From the NCBI GenBank assembly GCA_020636215.1, contig JACJYG010000006.1, forward strand, positions 310,001 to 374,000: 64,000 nucleotides of DNA. Reading direction: 5' to 3'. The DNA comes from Lewinellaceae bacterium. GTDB taxonomy: Bacteria; Bacteroidota; Bacteroidia; Chitinophagales; Saprospiraceae. Position numbers and translations under genes: made by a program. How positions within the stretch are numbered: the first letter of the stretch is position 1; the number at the start of each line of letters is the position of its first letter. The notes beneath the pieces were generated by a model. It had not been told where the DNA came from. It saw only the letters and a list, made by a program, of their open reading frames with translations, and did not search any database. Shown here one piece after another: positions 17,977 to 25,641 of the stretch.

Positions 17977-18717
17977 CTATTTCCCCCGATCCTGCTTGGC
18001 AAACACCTTTCGCAGAAGATCCGACGTGCGGGCTCCCGTATTCTCCCGGATGTCCAACTCTTTCTTTTCAACCAAACTGAACATCCCAAGTAAGGCCTGT
18101 TTGGCGACATAGTCGTCCAATTCCGGGTTGGCTTTGGATACCAGAGGAATCTTGTTGTAAGCAGTCACCCCGTCGCGCCAGTAGGTACGAGCGTTGAACT
18201 TATCAAGGGATTCGATGATGACCGGCTTGAACGCTGAGTAGAGTTGGTCGTAAGTCGTTTTTTCCAAATAGCGGGTGGCGGCGTCCTTGTCGCCCATCAG
18301 GAGGTTCATGGCGTCCTGGAAGGTCATCTGTTTGATGGCGCTCACGAAGATTGGCTTGGCCTTCTGGGCGGCGTCCTCTGCAGCGCGATTGATTTTCATC
18401 AAGGCTTCTTCCTCGAAATTGGAGAAGCCAGGCACGGCGCGCAGCCTGCCGGCTACCTGCTGGGCCTCCTCTGGCAAAAGGATCTTGTAAACGCTCTTAT
18501 AGTATCCATCTTCTGCCGACAGGAAGCTTACCGCTTCCCCCACACCAGCATCGAGGGCTTCCTTCAGTCCCCTGCCCACTTCTTCCTGGCTGAGGGGGGC
18601 GCCTCCGGTGAGCTTATCCTTGGCCTGGTTGAGTTTGTCCTTCCAGGCTTGTGCGTTGAGGCCGCCGATGATGGCCATGCTAAGTACTGTTATTAAAATC
18701 TTTCGGATCATTTTCAT
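17977..18717 (-). CDS. DUF4197 secreted protein
   Basis: About 246 residues. A signal peptide ends at GGLNAQ, followed by an alpha-helical protein with LSQEEVGRGLKEALDAG, the conserved DAMNLLMGDKDAATRYLE block and YNKIPLVSKANPELDDYV. This matches DUF4197, a periplasmic family of unknown role. The start is 18717 (MKMIRK) or 18711; a further upstream ATG at 18750 lies inside the predicted promoter box. The thioesterase lies 124 bases downstream on the same strand. Confidence 0.85.
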   Translation of the reverse strand: MKMIRKILITVLSMAIIGGLNAQAWKDKLNQAKDKLTGGAPLSQEEVGRGLKEALDAGVGEAVSFLSAEDGYYKSVYKILLPEEAQQVAGRLRAVPGFSNFEEEALMKINRAAEDAAQKAKPIFVSAIKQMTFQDAMNLLMGDKDAATRYLEKTTYDQLYSAFKPVIIESLDKFNARTYWRDGVTAYNKIPLVSKANPELDDYVAKQALLGMFSLVEKKELDIRENTGARTSDLLRKVFAKQDRGK

Positions 18718-18747
18718 TGGATTTTTTAAATTTAAACTGTTCGACAT

Positions 18748-18755
18748 CAAAATTA
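18748..18755 (-). promoter_or_regulatory. -7 promoter box for the DUF4197 gene
   Basis: TAATTTTG on the minus strand fits TAnnTTTG. Transcription would begin near 18741, leaving a leader of roughly 25 bases before the chosen ATG. No clear -33 box is visible. Confidence 0.5.
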
Positions 18756-18849
18756 TACAGATTCCCTCGCTGCTGGTTGTCAGTCCTTACGGATTAACAA
18801 AATAAAAACAGCCGGTAGGCTATTTGTTAAGCATCTTAACAGGCAATTT

Positions 18850-19989
18850 ATGCGAACCAAATTATTGCTGCTCTTTATCTTGCTGCTGACCATTCAATCA
18901 GCTATGGCGCAATCCAAAAAGCTTCGGGATATCGGCATTCGTCCGGGCGTACTTTATCCCGGCCCACTGAATGCGATTACGGACGTTTCGGGTGTTAGGG
19001 TAGGGCATACTACTCTAATACTCGGAGACAGCATCCGTACTGGCGTAACGGCTATTTTGCTTCATGAGGATAATATCTTTCAGGAAAAAGTGCCCGCCGC
19101 TATATACATTGGAAATGGTTTCGGTAAACTGGCCGGCTACAGCCAGGTGGAAGAGCTGGGCAATATCGAAACGCCCATTGTGCTCACTAACACGCTTAGC
19201 GTGCCTGTTGCCTGTGAGGCCCTTATCGACTATACACTGGCCCAGCCGGGCAATGAGGCTGTCCGCTCCGTCAATCCGGTGGTAGGGGAAACCAATGATG
19301 GCGGTCTGAACGACATTCGGGGCAGGCATGTGCGCAAGGAACATGTTCTGCAGGCCATCGAGCAGGCCGCTAGCGGCCCGGTACTGGAAGGCAATGTTGG
19401 CGCCGGAACCGGTACGATTTGTTTTGGGTTCAAAGGTGGAATCGGAACGGCCTCCCGCCGGCTGCCAGCCAAACTGAGCGGCTACACAGTAGGGGTGCTC
19501 GTACAAACGAACTTCGGTGGCGTCCTTCAAATCGACGGCCTGCAGGTTGGGGAGGCCCTGGGGCAGTATTACCTTAGCGAAACCCTTAAGGACACGGGCG
19601 ATGGCTCCTGTATGATCATTGTTGCAACAGATGCGCCGGCCGATGCCCGTAACCTGAAGCGTATGGCAAAAAGAGCTGTGTTGGGGCTGGCCCGCACCGG
19701 TGGCATCGCTTCCAATGGCAGCGGCGATTATGTTATTGCGTTCTCTACTGCCAGGGGCCTGCGTGTGCCTTATCAAAATGATTCCCCAGTGCTGAGGCAG
19801 GAAGTACTCGACAATAATGCGATGTCGCCACTTTTTCTGGCTACAATTGAGGCTACGGAAGAGGCCATTCTCAATTCCCTCTTCGCTGCGGAGACAATGG
19901 CCGGCAATGGGCGGACGATTGAAGCGCTTCCCCTGGATAAAGTCATGGAATTGATGAAACGGAAGGGAGAAGATGATAAAAAGGAGTAA
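18850..19989 (+). CDS. P1-family peptidase (DmpA/beta-aminopeptidase type)
   Basis: 379 residues with a signal peptide ending at SAMAQ, so periplasmic or secreted. The family blocks are DVSGVRVGHTTL, PVVGETNDG, GNVGAGTGT, FKGGIGTASR and VLVQTNFGG. The autocleavage site that frees the nucleophilic serine should be Gly252-Ser253 in TGDGSCMIIVATDAP, close to Gly249-Ser250 of DmpA. It is an N-terminal-nucleophile aminopeptidase that can act on small, D- or beta-amino-acid peptides. No partner gene is adjacent, and it starts about 130 bases from the divergent DUF4197 gene. Confidence 0.9.
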   Translation: MRTKLLLLFILLLTIQSAMAQSKKLRDIGIRPGVLYPGPLNAITDVSGVRVGHTTLILGDSIRTGVTAILLHEDNIFQEKVPAAIYIGNGFGKLAGYSQVEELGNIETPIVLTNTLSVPVACEALIDYTLAQPGNEAVRSVNPVVGETNDGGLNDIRGRHVRKEHVLQAIEQAASGPVLEGNVGAGTGTICFGFKGGIGTASRRLPAKLSGYTVGVLVQTNFGGVLQIDGLQVGEALGQYYLSETLKDTGDGSCMIIVATDAPADARNLKRMAKRAVLGLARTGGIASNGSGDYVIAFSTARGLRVPYQNDSPVLRQEVLDNNAMSPLFLATIEATEEAILNSLFAAETMAGNGRTIEALPLDKVMELMKRKGEDDKKE

Positions 19990-20028
19990 TTTTTTGGCTG
20001 TACCCTTAAATTAGCGCCCAAAACGATT

Positions 20029-20487
20029 ATGTTGAGATACTGCAAGTTTAGCTTCAACCCAGGTTTCCGGCAACCAGCCTTCCTGCTGGCTTTTCTGCTC
20101 GGCGGTTATTTCTTCTCCTGTTCAGCTCCGAAAGCGGCCAGCGAACCGATGCCACTCAACCCCAATGGCGACAGCGAACTGGCCCTGCTGATGCGGGCGA
20201 TGACTGGTGAAGCCCAGGTGGTGAAACAGCAGATTGAGCAGGGAGAAGCACCCTGGCTTGGACTCGATTATGAAAAGATACTGACGGCGCAGGCCAGCGT
20301 CCCGGAAAAGGCCGCCTCGGCCGCCTACCAGGAGCACGCCCGGTCTTATTTGCAAACGGTGAAAGCCCTGCGGGAGGGGGATGTAGCTAATGCCCGGCCC
20401 CTTTATAACAATATGGTGAATGCCTGCATGAGCTGCCATACTGCACTCTGCCCCGGGCCAACGGTGCGGATCAAACAACTATACTGA
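20029..20487 (+). CDS. c-type haem lipoprotein (cytochrome c'-like)
   Basis: 152 residues. The signal ends in a lipobox with Cys31 (YFFSC). The body is mainly helical. The only haem-attachment motif, CMSCH (133-137), lies close to the C-terminus, as in cytochrome c'. One haem is expected, in a periplasm-facing lipoprotein. The role may be electron transfer or gas binding; that is inference. The stop is three bases from the next ATG, so it is co-transcribed with the MocA-like enzyme. Confidence 0.75.
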   Translation: MLRYCKFSFNPGFRQPAFLLAFLLGGYFFSCSAPKAASEPMPLNPNGDSELALLMRAMTGEAQVVKQQIEQGEAPWLGLDYEKILTAQASVPEKAASAAYQEHARSYLQTVKALREGDVANARPLYNNMVNACMSCHTALCPGPTVRIKQLY

Positions 20488-20490
20488 ATT

Positions 20491-21102
20491 ATGTTCAATA
20501 TCTCCTCCACCGGCATTGCGCTGCTCGCCGCCGGCGCCTCCACCCGCATGGGGCGGCCCAAGCAATTGCTGCGCTTCCAGGGCCGAAGCCTGCTTCAGCA
20601 TGGGCTGGATATTGCTATCGCTACCCCTTTTCGGCCAATAGCGGTAGTGTTGGGGGCCAATGCTGAGCTAATCGAAACGGAAATAGAGGCTGGGCAAACA
20701 CTGGTGGTGCACAACAAGGACTGGCAAAGCGGTATGGGCAGTTCGGTAGCAACCGGGCTACAAGCCCTTCTGCAGTCCGAACCGGGACTGGAAGCCGCCT
20801 TTTTTATTTTGGTAGACCAGCCCTACCTCGACGCCTTGAGATTGCTGGAAATGGCCCGGCAGTTAGAAATGGCTCCGGAAATGTTTGGAGCCGTTTCTAA
20901 ATATGGCGATTCTCTGGGCGTGCCCGCCCTTTTTCGCAGAATCTTGTTTCCCGAACTGCTGGCCCTGAAGGGGCAGGCAGGGGCCAAACCGCTGATCCGA
21001 AAATATCGCAATAATCTGCTGCCTGTTCCTTTTCCACAGGGGCAGTTCGACTTGGATACACCTGAAGATTGGCAGGCCTTCCTGAAAAGAGAAGAGGAGT
21101 AG
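20491..21102 (+). CDS. MocA-like molybdenum cofactor nucleotidyltransferase
   Basis: 203 residues with the NTP-transferase fold. The nucleotide motif is LLAAGASTRMGRPKQLL at the N-terminus, with the metal-binding Asp in ILVDQPYLD and DLDTPEDWQ at the end. MocA and its relatives attach CMP or GMP to molybdopterin for xanthine-dehydrogenase-type or other molybdoenzymes. No other molybdenum gene is in the window, so the exact nucleotide and cofactor remain open. It is the second gene of a two-gene operon with the haem lipoprotein. Confidence 0.82.
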   Translation: MFNISSTGIALLAAGASTRMGRPKQLLRFQGRSLLQHGLDIAIATPFRPIAVVLGANAELIETEIEAGQTLVVHNKDWQSGMGSSVATGLQALLQSEPGLEAAFFILVDQPYLDALRLLEMARQLEMAPEMFGAVSKYGDSLGVPALFRRILFPELLALKGQAGAKPLIRKYRNNLLPVPFPQGQFDLDTPEDWQAFLKREEE

Positions 21103-21617
21103 ATACAGGCTGCCGGTAATGTGTTGGCTGGCTTTTCGCCTAAAACTTGGTATCCTGAACCTGATGAATGAGGAATAATCGCTTCTAATGGCTAGTCAGG
21201 GGCAATTTTTTCTAAATAATGTTTCTCTTGAGCAATGATGAAAATGTCACAAAATTGTAAAAAGAAACGGATTTGGCGAAACTATTGGAAATAGGCGATG
21301 TGCCTGGCTTAATATTATATTATGACTTTATATGGCTAGATGGATTTCTCGGAATTGACCCGATTTATTGAGAAGGGGTAAATGAAATCAATAGTTTTGT
21401 CATGTCACATAAAATAAATTTTGTGTCAAAAAAAGGCGCTTGTTTTCCTTTGTTTTGTGTAGATATTTAAGTTAGGAGCTTTTTCCCTGCTTAATTTAGT
21501 TCAAAGAAACAATTATGCACAAATTATAAAAATCAGCGGGATCGGGCGCTTGGATGCGCTCGTCCGGTTGGTTTAAAGAACTTAGTGTTGTTCATAGTGT
21601 TTGTTTATCGTTAGGTC
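21103..21617. other. AT-rich intergenic region ending in a terminator
   Basis: About 515 bases without a credible protein gene. A hairpin-prone stretch lies near 21537-21572 (GCGC-TTGGAT-GCGC inside CGG...CCG), followed by about 45 bases of A/T-rich sequence and then the strong terminator at 21618. A strong terminator this far from the previous stop suggests either a long 3' untranslated region or a separate small RNA of about 100-180 nt. Confidence 0.4.
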
Positions 21618-21653
21618 CCTGTCATGTATAACGTGACAGGGTTTTTTTTTTGC
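21618..21653 (+). terminator. Intrinsic terminator
   Basis: The 8-bp stem CCCTGTCA/TGACAGGG around a 9-base loop is followed by eleven T. It lies 515 bases beyond the MocA-like gene and 63 bases before pdxH. Confidence 0.92.
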
Positions 21654-21715
21654 TTTTCCAGCTTCCTTTAAACTCCATAGGCACAAGCTATGTTGAGCAG
21701 AAAAATAGTTTGATT

Positions 21716-22363
21716 ATGGCTTTGGATATCGAAAATCTTCGCAAAGAATATACCGCTCATACGCTCGAGCTGGCAGACGTCCGGCCAGAGCCTATTAATC
21801 AGTTTGGTATTTGGTTTGAAGAAGCCATGAATGCGCAGCTTCCTGAGCCCAACGCCATGACTTTGGCCACTGCAGATGCTTTGGGTAGGCCTTCTGCCCG
21901 CATTGTGTTATTAAAAGGTTTTGATAAAGATGGATTTGTGTTTTACACTAATTACCAGAGTCGGAAAGGGAGGAACCTGGCGGAGCAGCCCTGGGCCGCG
22001 CTCGTTTTTTTCTGGCAGGAGTTGCAGCGACAGGTGCGTATTGAAGGAAGGGTAGAACGGGTGAGCCCGGAAGAATCGACTGCCTATTTTCAGTCACGCC
22101 CCAAAGGCAGTCAGGCAGGAGCCTGGGCGTCACCACAGAGCCAACCTATTGAAAGCAGACGCCAGTTAGATGAAAGGATGGCGGAGTTGGAAAAACAGTA
22201 CGCTGATGCCGAACATTTTCCTCGCCCGCTGCATTGGGGGGGATTCCGCTTAAGCCCGGCTTTAGTAGAATTCTGGCAGGGCCGCCCCAGCCGCTTGCAC
22301 GACCGGATACAGTATTCGCTTCTTGGCAATAATAGCTGGAAAATTGAGCGATTGGCGCCCTAG
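21716..22363 (+). CDS. pdxH: Pyridoxamine/pyridoxine 5'-phosphate oxidase
   Basis: 215 residues, full length. This FMN enzyme oxidises pyridoxine or pyridoxamine 5'-phosphate to pyridoxal 5'-phosphate. Visible blocks are SARIVLLKGFDKDGFVFYTN and SRKGRNL for FMN binding, VRIEGRVERV, and the C-terminal FWQGRPSRLHDRIQY with the substrate-binding Arg and His. The start at 21716 (MALDIENLRKEY) fits the family; an upstream extension reads into the terminator. PdxJ, the preceding step, is at 51796. Confidence 0.95.
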   Translation: MALDIENLRKEYTAHTLELADVRPEPINQFGIWFEEAMNAQLPEPNAMTLATADALGRPSARIVLLKGFDKDGFVFYTNYQSRKGRNLAEQPWAALVFFWQELQRQVRIEGRVERVSPEESTAYFQSRPKGSQAGAWASPQSQPIESRRQLDERMAELEKQYADAEHFPRPLHWGGFRLSPALVEFWQGRPSRLHDRIQYSLLGNNSWKIERLAP

Positions 22364-22375
22364 GCCAGTTAGTAG

Positions 22376-22431
22376 TCAGTACGTCAGGGGATAGCACTCC
22401 ATTAATGGCGTACTGAAAACTGACGTACTGA
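22376..22431. repeat. Inverted word repeat after pdxH
   Basis: TCAGTACGTCAG (22376-22387) and its exact reverse complement CTGACGTACTGA (22420-22431) flank 32 bases that contain another GTACTGA. It fills the space between pdxH and the convergent bacilliredoxin gene and could fold as a bidirectional terminator, although the T-runs are poor. Confidence 0.7.
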
Positions 22432-22440
22432 CACTCTGAA

Positions 22441-22854
22441 CTAACAATAGCGATCAAACGCCATCTTCAGGTTTTCGGCGATAATCTCCTTCGACCGGCC
22501 TTCGATGTGATGGCGTTCCAGAAAGTGCACCAGCCTGCCATCTTTGAACAAGGCGATAGAAGGTGAAGAAGGAGGGTATGGCAGCATATATTCCCGGGCC
22601 TTGGCGGTGGCGTTATGGTCTACGCCTGCAAATACGGTGACCAGGCGATCCGGTTTCTTGTCGTGTTGTACCGCCAGTTTGGCGCCCGGGCGGGCATTGG
22701 CAGCAGCGCAACCGCATACGGAGTTGACTACAACCAGGACGGTTCCTTCTTCCTGCTCCATTACTTCGCTCACAGCTTCCGGTGTCGAGAGGCTTTCAAA
22801 ACCATAATCATTCAGGTCTTTAGCCATGGGTGTTGTCAGTTCTACTGGATACAT
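22441..22854 (-). CDS. BrxA/BrxB-family bacilliredoxin
   Basis: 137 residues of the YphP/YqiW family (former DUF1094). The active site is the CGC motif (Cys47, Gly48, Cys49) in VNSVCGCAAANARPG, followed by VTVFAGVDHNATAKAREY and a C-terminal HHIEGRSKEII. Bacilliredoxins remove bacillithiol from protein thiols, and YpdA (3686-4699) then recycles the released disulfide. A -7 box TAATTTTG lies at 22881-22888 on the minus strand. The sequence does not settle whether it is the A or B paralogue. Confidence 0.92.
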   Translation of the reverse strand: MYPVELTTPMAKDLNDYGFESLSTPEAVSEVMEQEEGTVLVVVNSVCGCAAANARPGAKLAVQHDKKPDRLVTVFAGVDHNATAKAREYMLPYPPSSPSIALFKDGRLVHFLERHHIEGRSKEIIAENLKMAFDRYC

Positions 22855-23061
22855 TTCGTTTCTTATTTATTTTGTTTTGGCAAAATTATGGTATTCAATC
22901 GTATTCTTATACACCTGGACCGGCTGCTTGGTTCATTGGGGATAAAAGGAAATAAACTCGGAAGGCCTGTTCACCCCGGTAAAGGGCGCCTTTGCTTATC
23001 AGGAAATGCCTGGTTTTGATTTTTTCGTATATTCGGCATCATAATCAGAAACGCAAAAGCC

Positions 23062-23541
23062 ATGATCCGTTCTCTTTTTTTAATAGCCATTTCTATCGCT
23101 TGCGGCTCCGCTCTTTTCGCTCAGAATGGCTTGGCTGGCCTGTGGGAAGGGAGGATAACCGAAGGAGGGATTTACTCGGAGCAAGGCCATCGTTTTGAGA
23201 TTTTCCTCCAGGTCAAAAATGGACATATCAAAGGGCAATCCTACATTTATATAAGCCAAGATAGCGTTATCACCCGGCGACTGAGTGGCCGGATGTATGA
23301 AGACCGCTCTATCTATTTGGAGGAAATCGACCCCAACCTGATAGGATCCGGGAAAGATTCTATGCCGGAAGACGGTTCCCCCGGTGTAATCACCCGCAAG
23401 TATCAGGTACTCTTTAATCGCAGTATCTGGGATACCAACCTGGAAGGATATTGGCAGGAAATTACGCCTCATTCCTTTAACCACAAACGACAGCGTGGAA
23501 GAGTGAAGCTGAAAAAGAAGGAGCGAAAGGCCAAGGCCTAG
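23062..23541 (+). CDS. Hypothetical secreted protein
   Basis: 159 residues with a signal peptide ending at ALFAQ. The mature part starts GLAGLWEGRITEGG and looks like a small beta-rich, lipocalin-like fold of the kind seen in many Bacteroidota secreted proteins. It ends in a strongly basic tail (KRQRGRVKLKKKERKAKA). No enzyme motif is seen. A promoter-like TTTTG (23015) and TATATTCG lie just upstream. The gene converges with the glycosyltransferase-like gene across seven bases. Confidence 0.75.
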   Translation: MIRSLFLIAISIACGSALFAQNGLAGLWEGRITEGGIYSEQGHRFEIFLQVKNGHIKGQSYIYISQDSVITRRLSGRMYEDRSIYLEEIDPNLIGSGKDSMPEDGSPGVITRKYQVLFNRSIWDTNLEGYWQEITPHSFNHKRQRGRVKLKKKERKAKA

Positions 23542-23548
23542 GGAGTCG

Positions 23549-24148
23549 TTATTTATCTAAATCCCAGCCTTCCCTTTCCCAGTCCTCTGCCTGGTCAATA
23601 TCAGACAGCATTGGCGTAAGGGCGTAGGTTTTTCCTAGGTGGCTTATAATAGATGTCGTATCGTTAAAAACCCGGCTGGTGCTCCAGGGGATATCCCGGA
23701 ATAATTCCGGCTGGAGTGCTTTCATTCCGAGCAGATAATACCCTCCATCGAGTGCAGGGCCGATAACGAAATCGTGGGTGGACAATTGCTCAAAAGCAGT
23801 TTCGATGATTTTGCTGCTTAACCGGGCTATATCACTACCTACAATAATGGCCGCATCAGCCTGAGCGAGGGCCAGTTTGAAAGCATGTTGCATACGTTCT
23901 CCGAGGCCAGGCCCTTCTTGTAGAAACTTCCGAAAGCTAGACTCGGGCCAATCGTCCTGGCGGATGACCTGTTGGCTGTAAAAAAGCAGGCGCTGTGCAG
24001 AAACGGCGAGTGTGACCTGACGGGTATGCGCCAGCAGCGCCCGGTATATGCGCAGCGCCCGCTCATTCCCCATCGTTCGGGCTAGTCGTGTTTTGACCTT
24101 ACCTAACTCAGGGTTTCGGATGAAAATGATCAGGGCTCTATTTTTGAT
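23549..24148 (-). CDS. TIGR04282-family glycosyltransferase-like protein (DUF2064)
   Basis: About 195-200 residues. The family N-terminus is clearly encoded (ALIIFIRNPELGKVKTRLAR), followed by GPGLGERM, VGSDIARL and GPALDGGYYLLG, then SDIDQAEDW. An ATG start at 24073 (MGNERAL) would remove the nucleotide-binding N-terminus and is unlikely. Upstream in frame there is no ATG, GTG or TTG before the stop of the preceding gene. Only ATC at 24146-24148, CTG at 24131-24133 or ATT/ATC codons are available, so initiation by coupling to that stop is suggested. The role of the family is not established. Confidence 0.78.
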   Translation of the reverse strand: MKNRALIIFIRNPELGKVKTRLARTMGNERALRIYRALLAHTRQVTLAVSAQRLLFYSQQVIRQDDWPESSFRKFLQEGPGLGERMQHAFKLALAQADAAIIVGSDIARLSSKIIETAFEQLSTHDFVIGPALDGGYYLLGMKALQPELFRDIPWSTSRVFNDTTSIISHLGKTYALTPMLSDIDQAEDWEREGWDLDK

Positions 24149-24150
24149 AG

Positions 24151-25560
24151 TTATTTTTCTTTTTTGTACAATTCCTCTTCAGGTACTACGTGTACCTGGT
24201 CACCGGCTTCCAGTTTGCGGGCGATGGCGGCATAAGGCGCAGTTATAACCTCTTCCCCTTCCTTCAGGCCGGAAAGGATCTGGATATAAGTGTCATCTTG
24301 TATGCCAGTTTCAACCGGCGCCATCCGGACGGTATCACCGGAAACAACAAACACGACCTCAATAAGGTCATCACTTTTGGCGGTACTGGCGGTTGTTCCT
24401 TCTTCACTCGCATCTGCGTTTTCAGCCACAGCAACTTTTTTCTTTTTGCCTTCCTTCTCCCGGGTAGTAACCGCCTGGATAGGAATGGCCAGCACATCTT
24501 CTTCGGTTTCGGTCTTTATTTCTACTGATGCGGACATGCCCGGCCGGAAGGGATAGGGCTTGTTTGGAGTAATAAGGTCCTGATAAGAATCTGGGTCAAT
24601 ATTGATGCGGACTTCAAAGTTGGTCACCTGGTCGCTAGTCAGGGCGGCGGTGGCCCCGGCTGAGGTGGCGGAGTTGGCGATCTGGGTAACCCGCCCCCGG
24701 AAGGTTCGCCCGAGGTAGGCATCTACTTCTATAGCAACTTCATCATTGAAAGTAACCCGGGGGATGTCATTTTCACTCACTTCCACTCGTACTTCCATCG
24801 CATTGAGGTTGGCGATGCGCATCATTTCGGTGCCAGCCATCTGAATTGTACCAACCACCCGTTCACCTTCTTCTACACTCAGGCTGGAGATGATGCCGCT
24901 CATGGGAGCAAAGATATCGGTTCGGCGCAGGCTGGTACGCAGTTCTTTAAGGCTGGCCTCTGCGCTTTCAACGGCGAATTGGCTGGCGCGGGCACTTTCC
25001 TCCGATGCGCGAATATTGGCTTCGGCTGCTTTGAGGTTGGCCTCCAGTGCTTTTAAGTTGGAAAAGGATTGCTGGTAGTCCGCATCGGAAATCACCCCTT
25101 GTTTGTGCAATTGTTCATTGCGTTGCTGTATTTCCCGGGCATTGATCAGTTGGGCTTGTATCTGTTCTTTTTGAGCCTTGAACTGGTCGACCTGGGAGCG
25201 GGCATTGGCCTGCTGAGCCTTGGCGTTATTGACACCAGCCACTCCACGTTCCACCTGAGATTCATAAGCGTCGGGGTCGATCCGGGCAAGAAGTTGGCCG
25301 GTTACCACCGAATCTCCTTCTTCAACCAGCAATTGGACGATCTCCCCGGATACATCAGAACTGATTTTGACCTCGGTTTGGGGAAAGACCTTTCCACTGG
25401 CGGATACCTCCTCGATGATTGTGTGGCGTTCGGCCTTTTCTACTGCTACCTTTTCTCCTTTGGGTTTATTCTGGTTGCGCCATATCAGGGCAACTACCAT
25501 AATAATGATAAGGCCCAGGAGGGCAAAGATAATGACGTTGCTACGCTTAGGTTTTGACAT
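24151..25560 (-). CDS. Periplasmic adaptor (membrane fusion protein) of an efflux system
   Basis: 469 residues from the ATG at 25560. One N-terminal membrane anchor (residues about 8-28) is followed by a biotinyl-lipoyl half (GKVFPQTEVKISSDVSGEI), a long coiled-coil hairpin (about 100-200) and the second lipoyl half with MSGIISSLSVEEGERV. Beta-barrel and membrane-proximal domains follow, with PGMSASVEI. This is the HlyD/MacA-like adaptor linking an inner-membrane pump to TolC. It follows the TolC-family gene, but no ABC or RND pump gene is adjacent. Confidence 0.93.
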   Translation of the reverse strand: MSKPKRSNVIIFALLGLIIIMVVALIWRNQNKPKGEKVAVEKAERHTIIEEVSASGKVFPQTEVKISSDVSGEIVQLLVEEGDSVVTGQLLARIDPDAYESQVERGVAGVNNAKAQQANARSQVDQFKAQKEQIQAQLINAREIQQRNEQLHKQGVISDADYQQSFSNLKALEANLKAAEANIRASEESARASQFAVESAEASLKELRTSLRRTDIFAPMSGIISSLSVEEGERVVGTIQMAGTEMMRIANLNAMEVRVEVSENDIPRVTFNDEVAIEVDAYLGRTFRGRVTQIANSATSAGATAALTSDQVTNFEVRINIDPDSYQDLITPNKPYPFRPGMSASVEIKTETEEDVLAIPIQAVTTREKEGKKKKVAVAENADASEEGTTASTAKSDDLIEVVFVVSGDTVRMAPVETGIQDDTYIQILSGLKEGEEVITAPYAAIARKLEAGDQVHVVPEEELYKKEK

Positions 25561-25641
25561 GATTTGCAAGACTTTTATGGTTGGTTTTTCAGGCCCGGAA
25601 GCGGCATTGCTGTGAGGCTTCTGGGCTTATAATCCGTACGG

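Noticed and set aside
20491..21102. Assigning the gene as mobA
   Set aside because: The motif LLAAGASTRMGRPKQLL fits MocA-like enzymes better and there are no MobB or MoaA neighbours, so only a family name is given.
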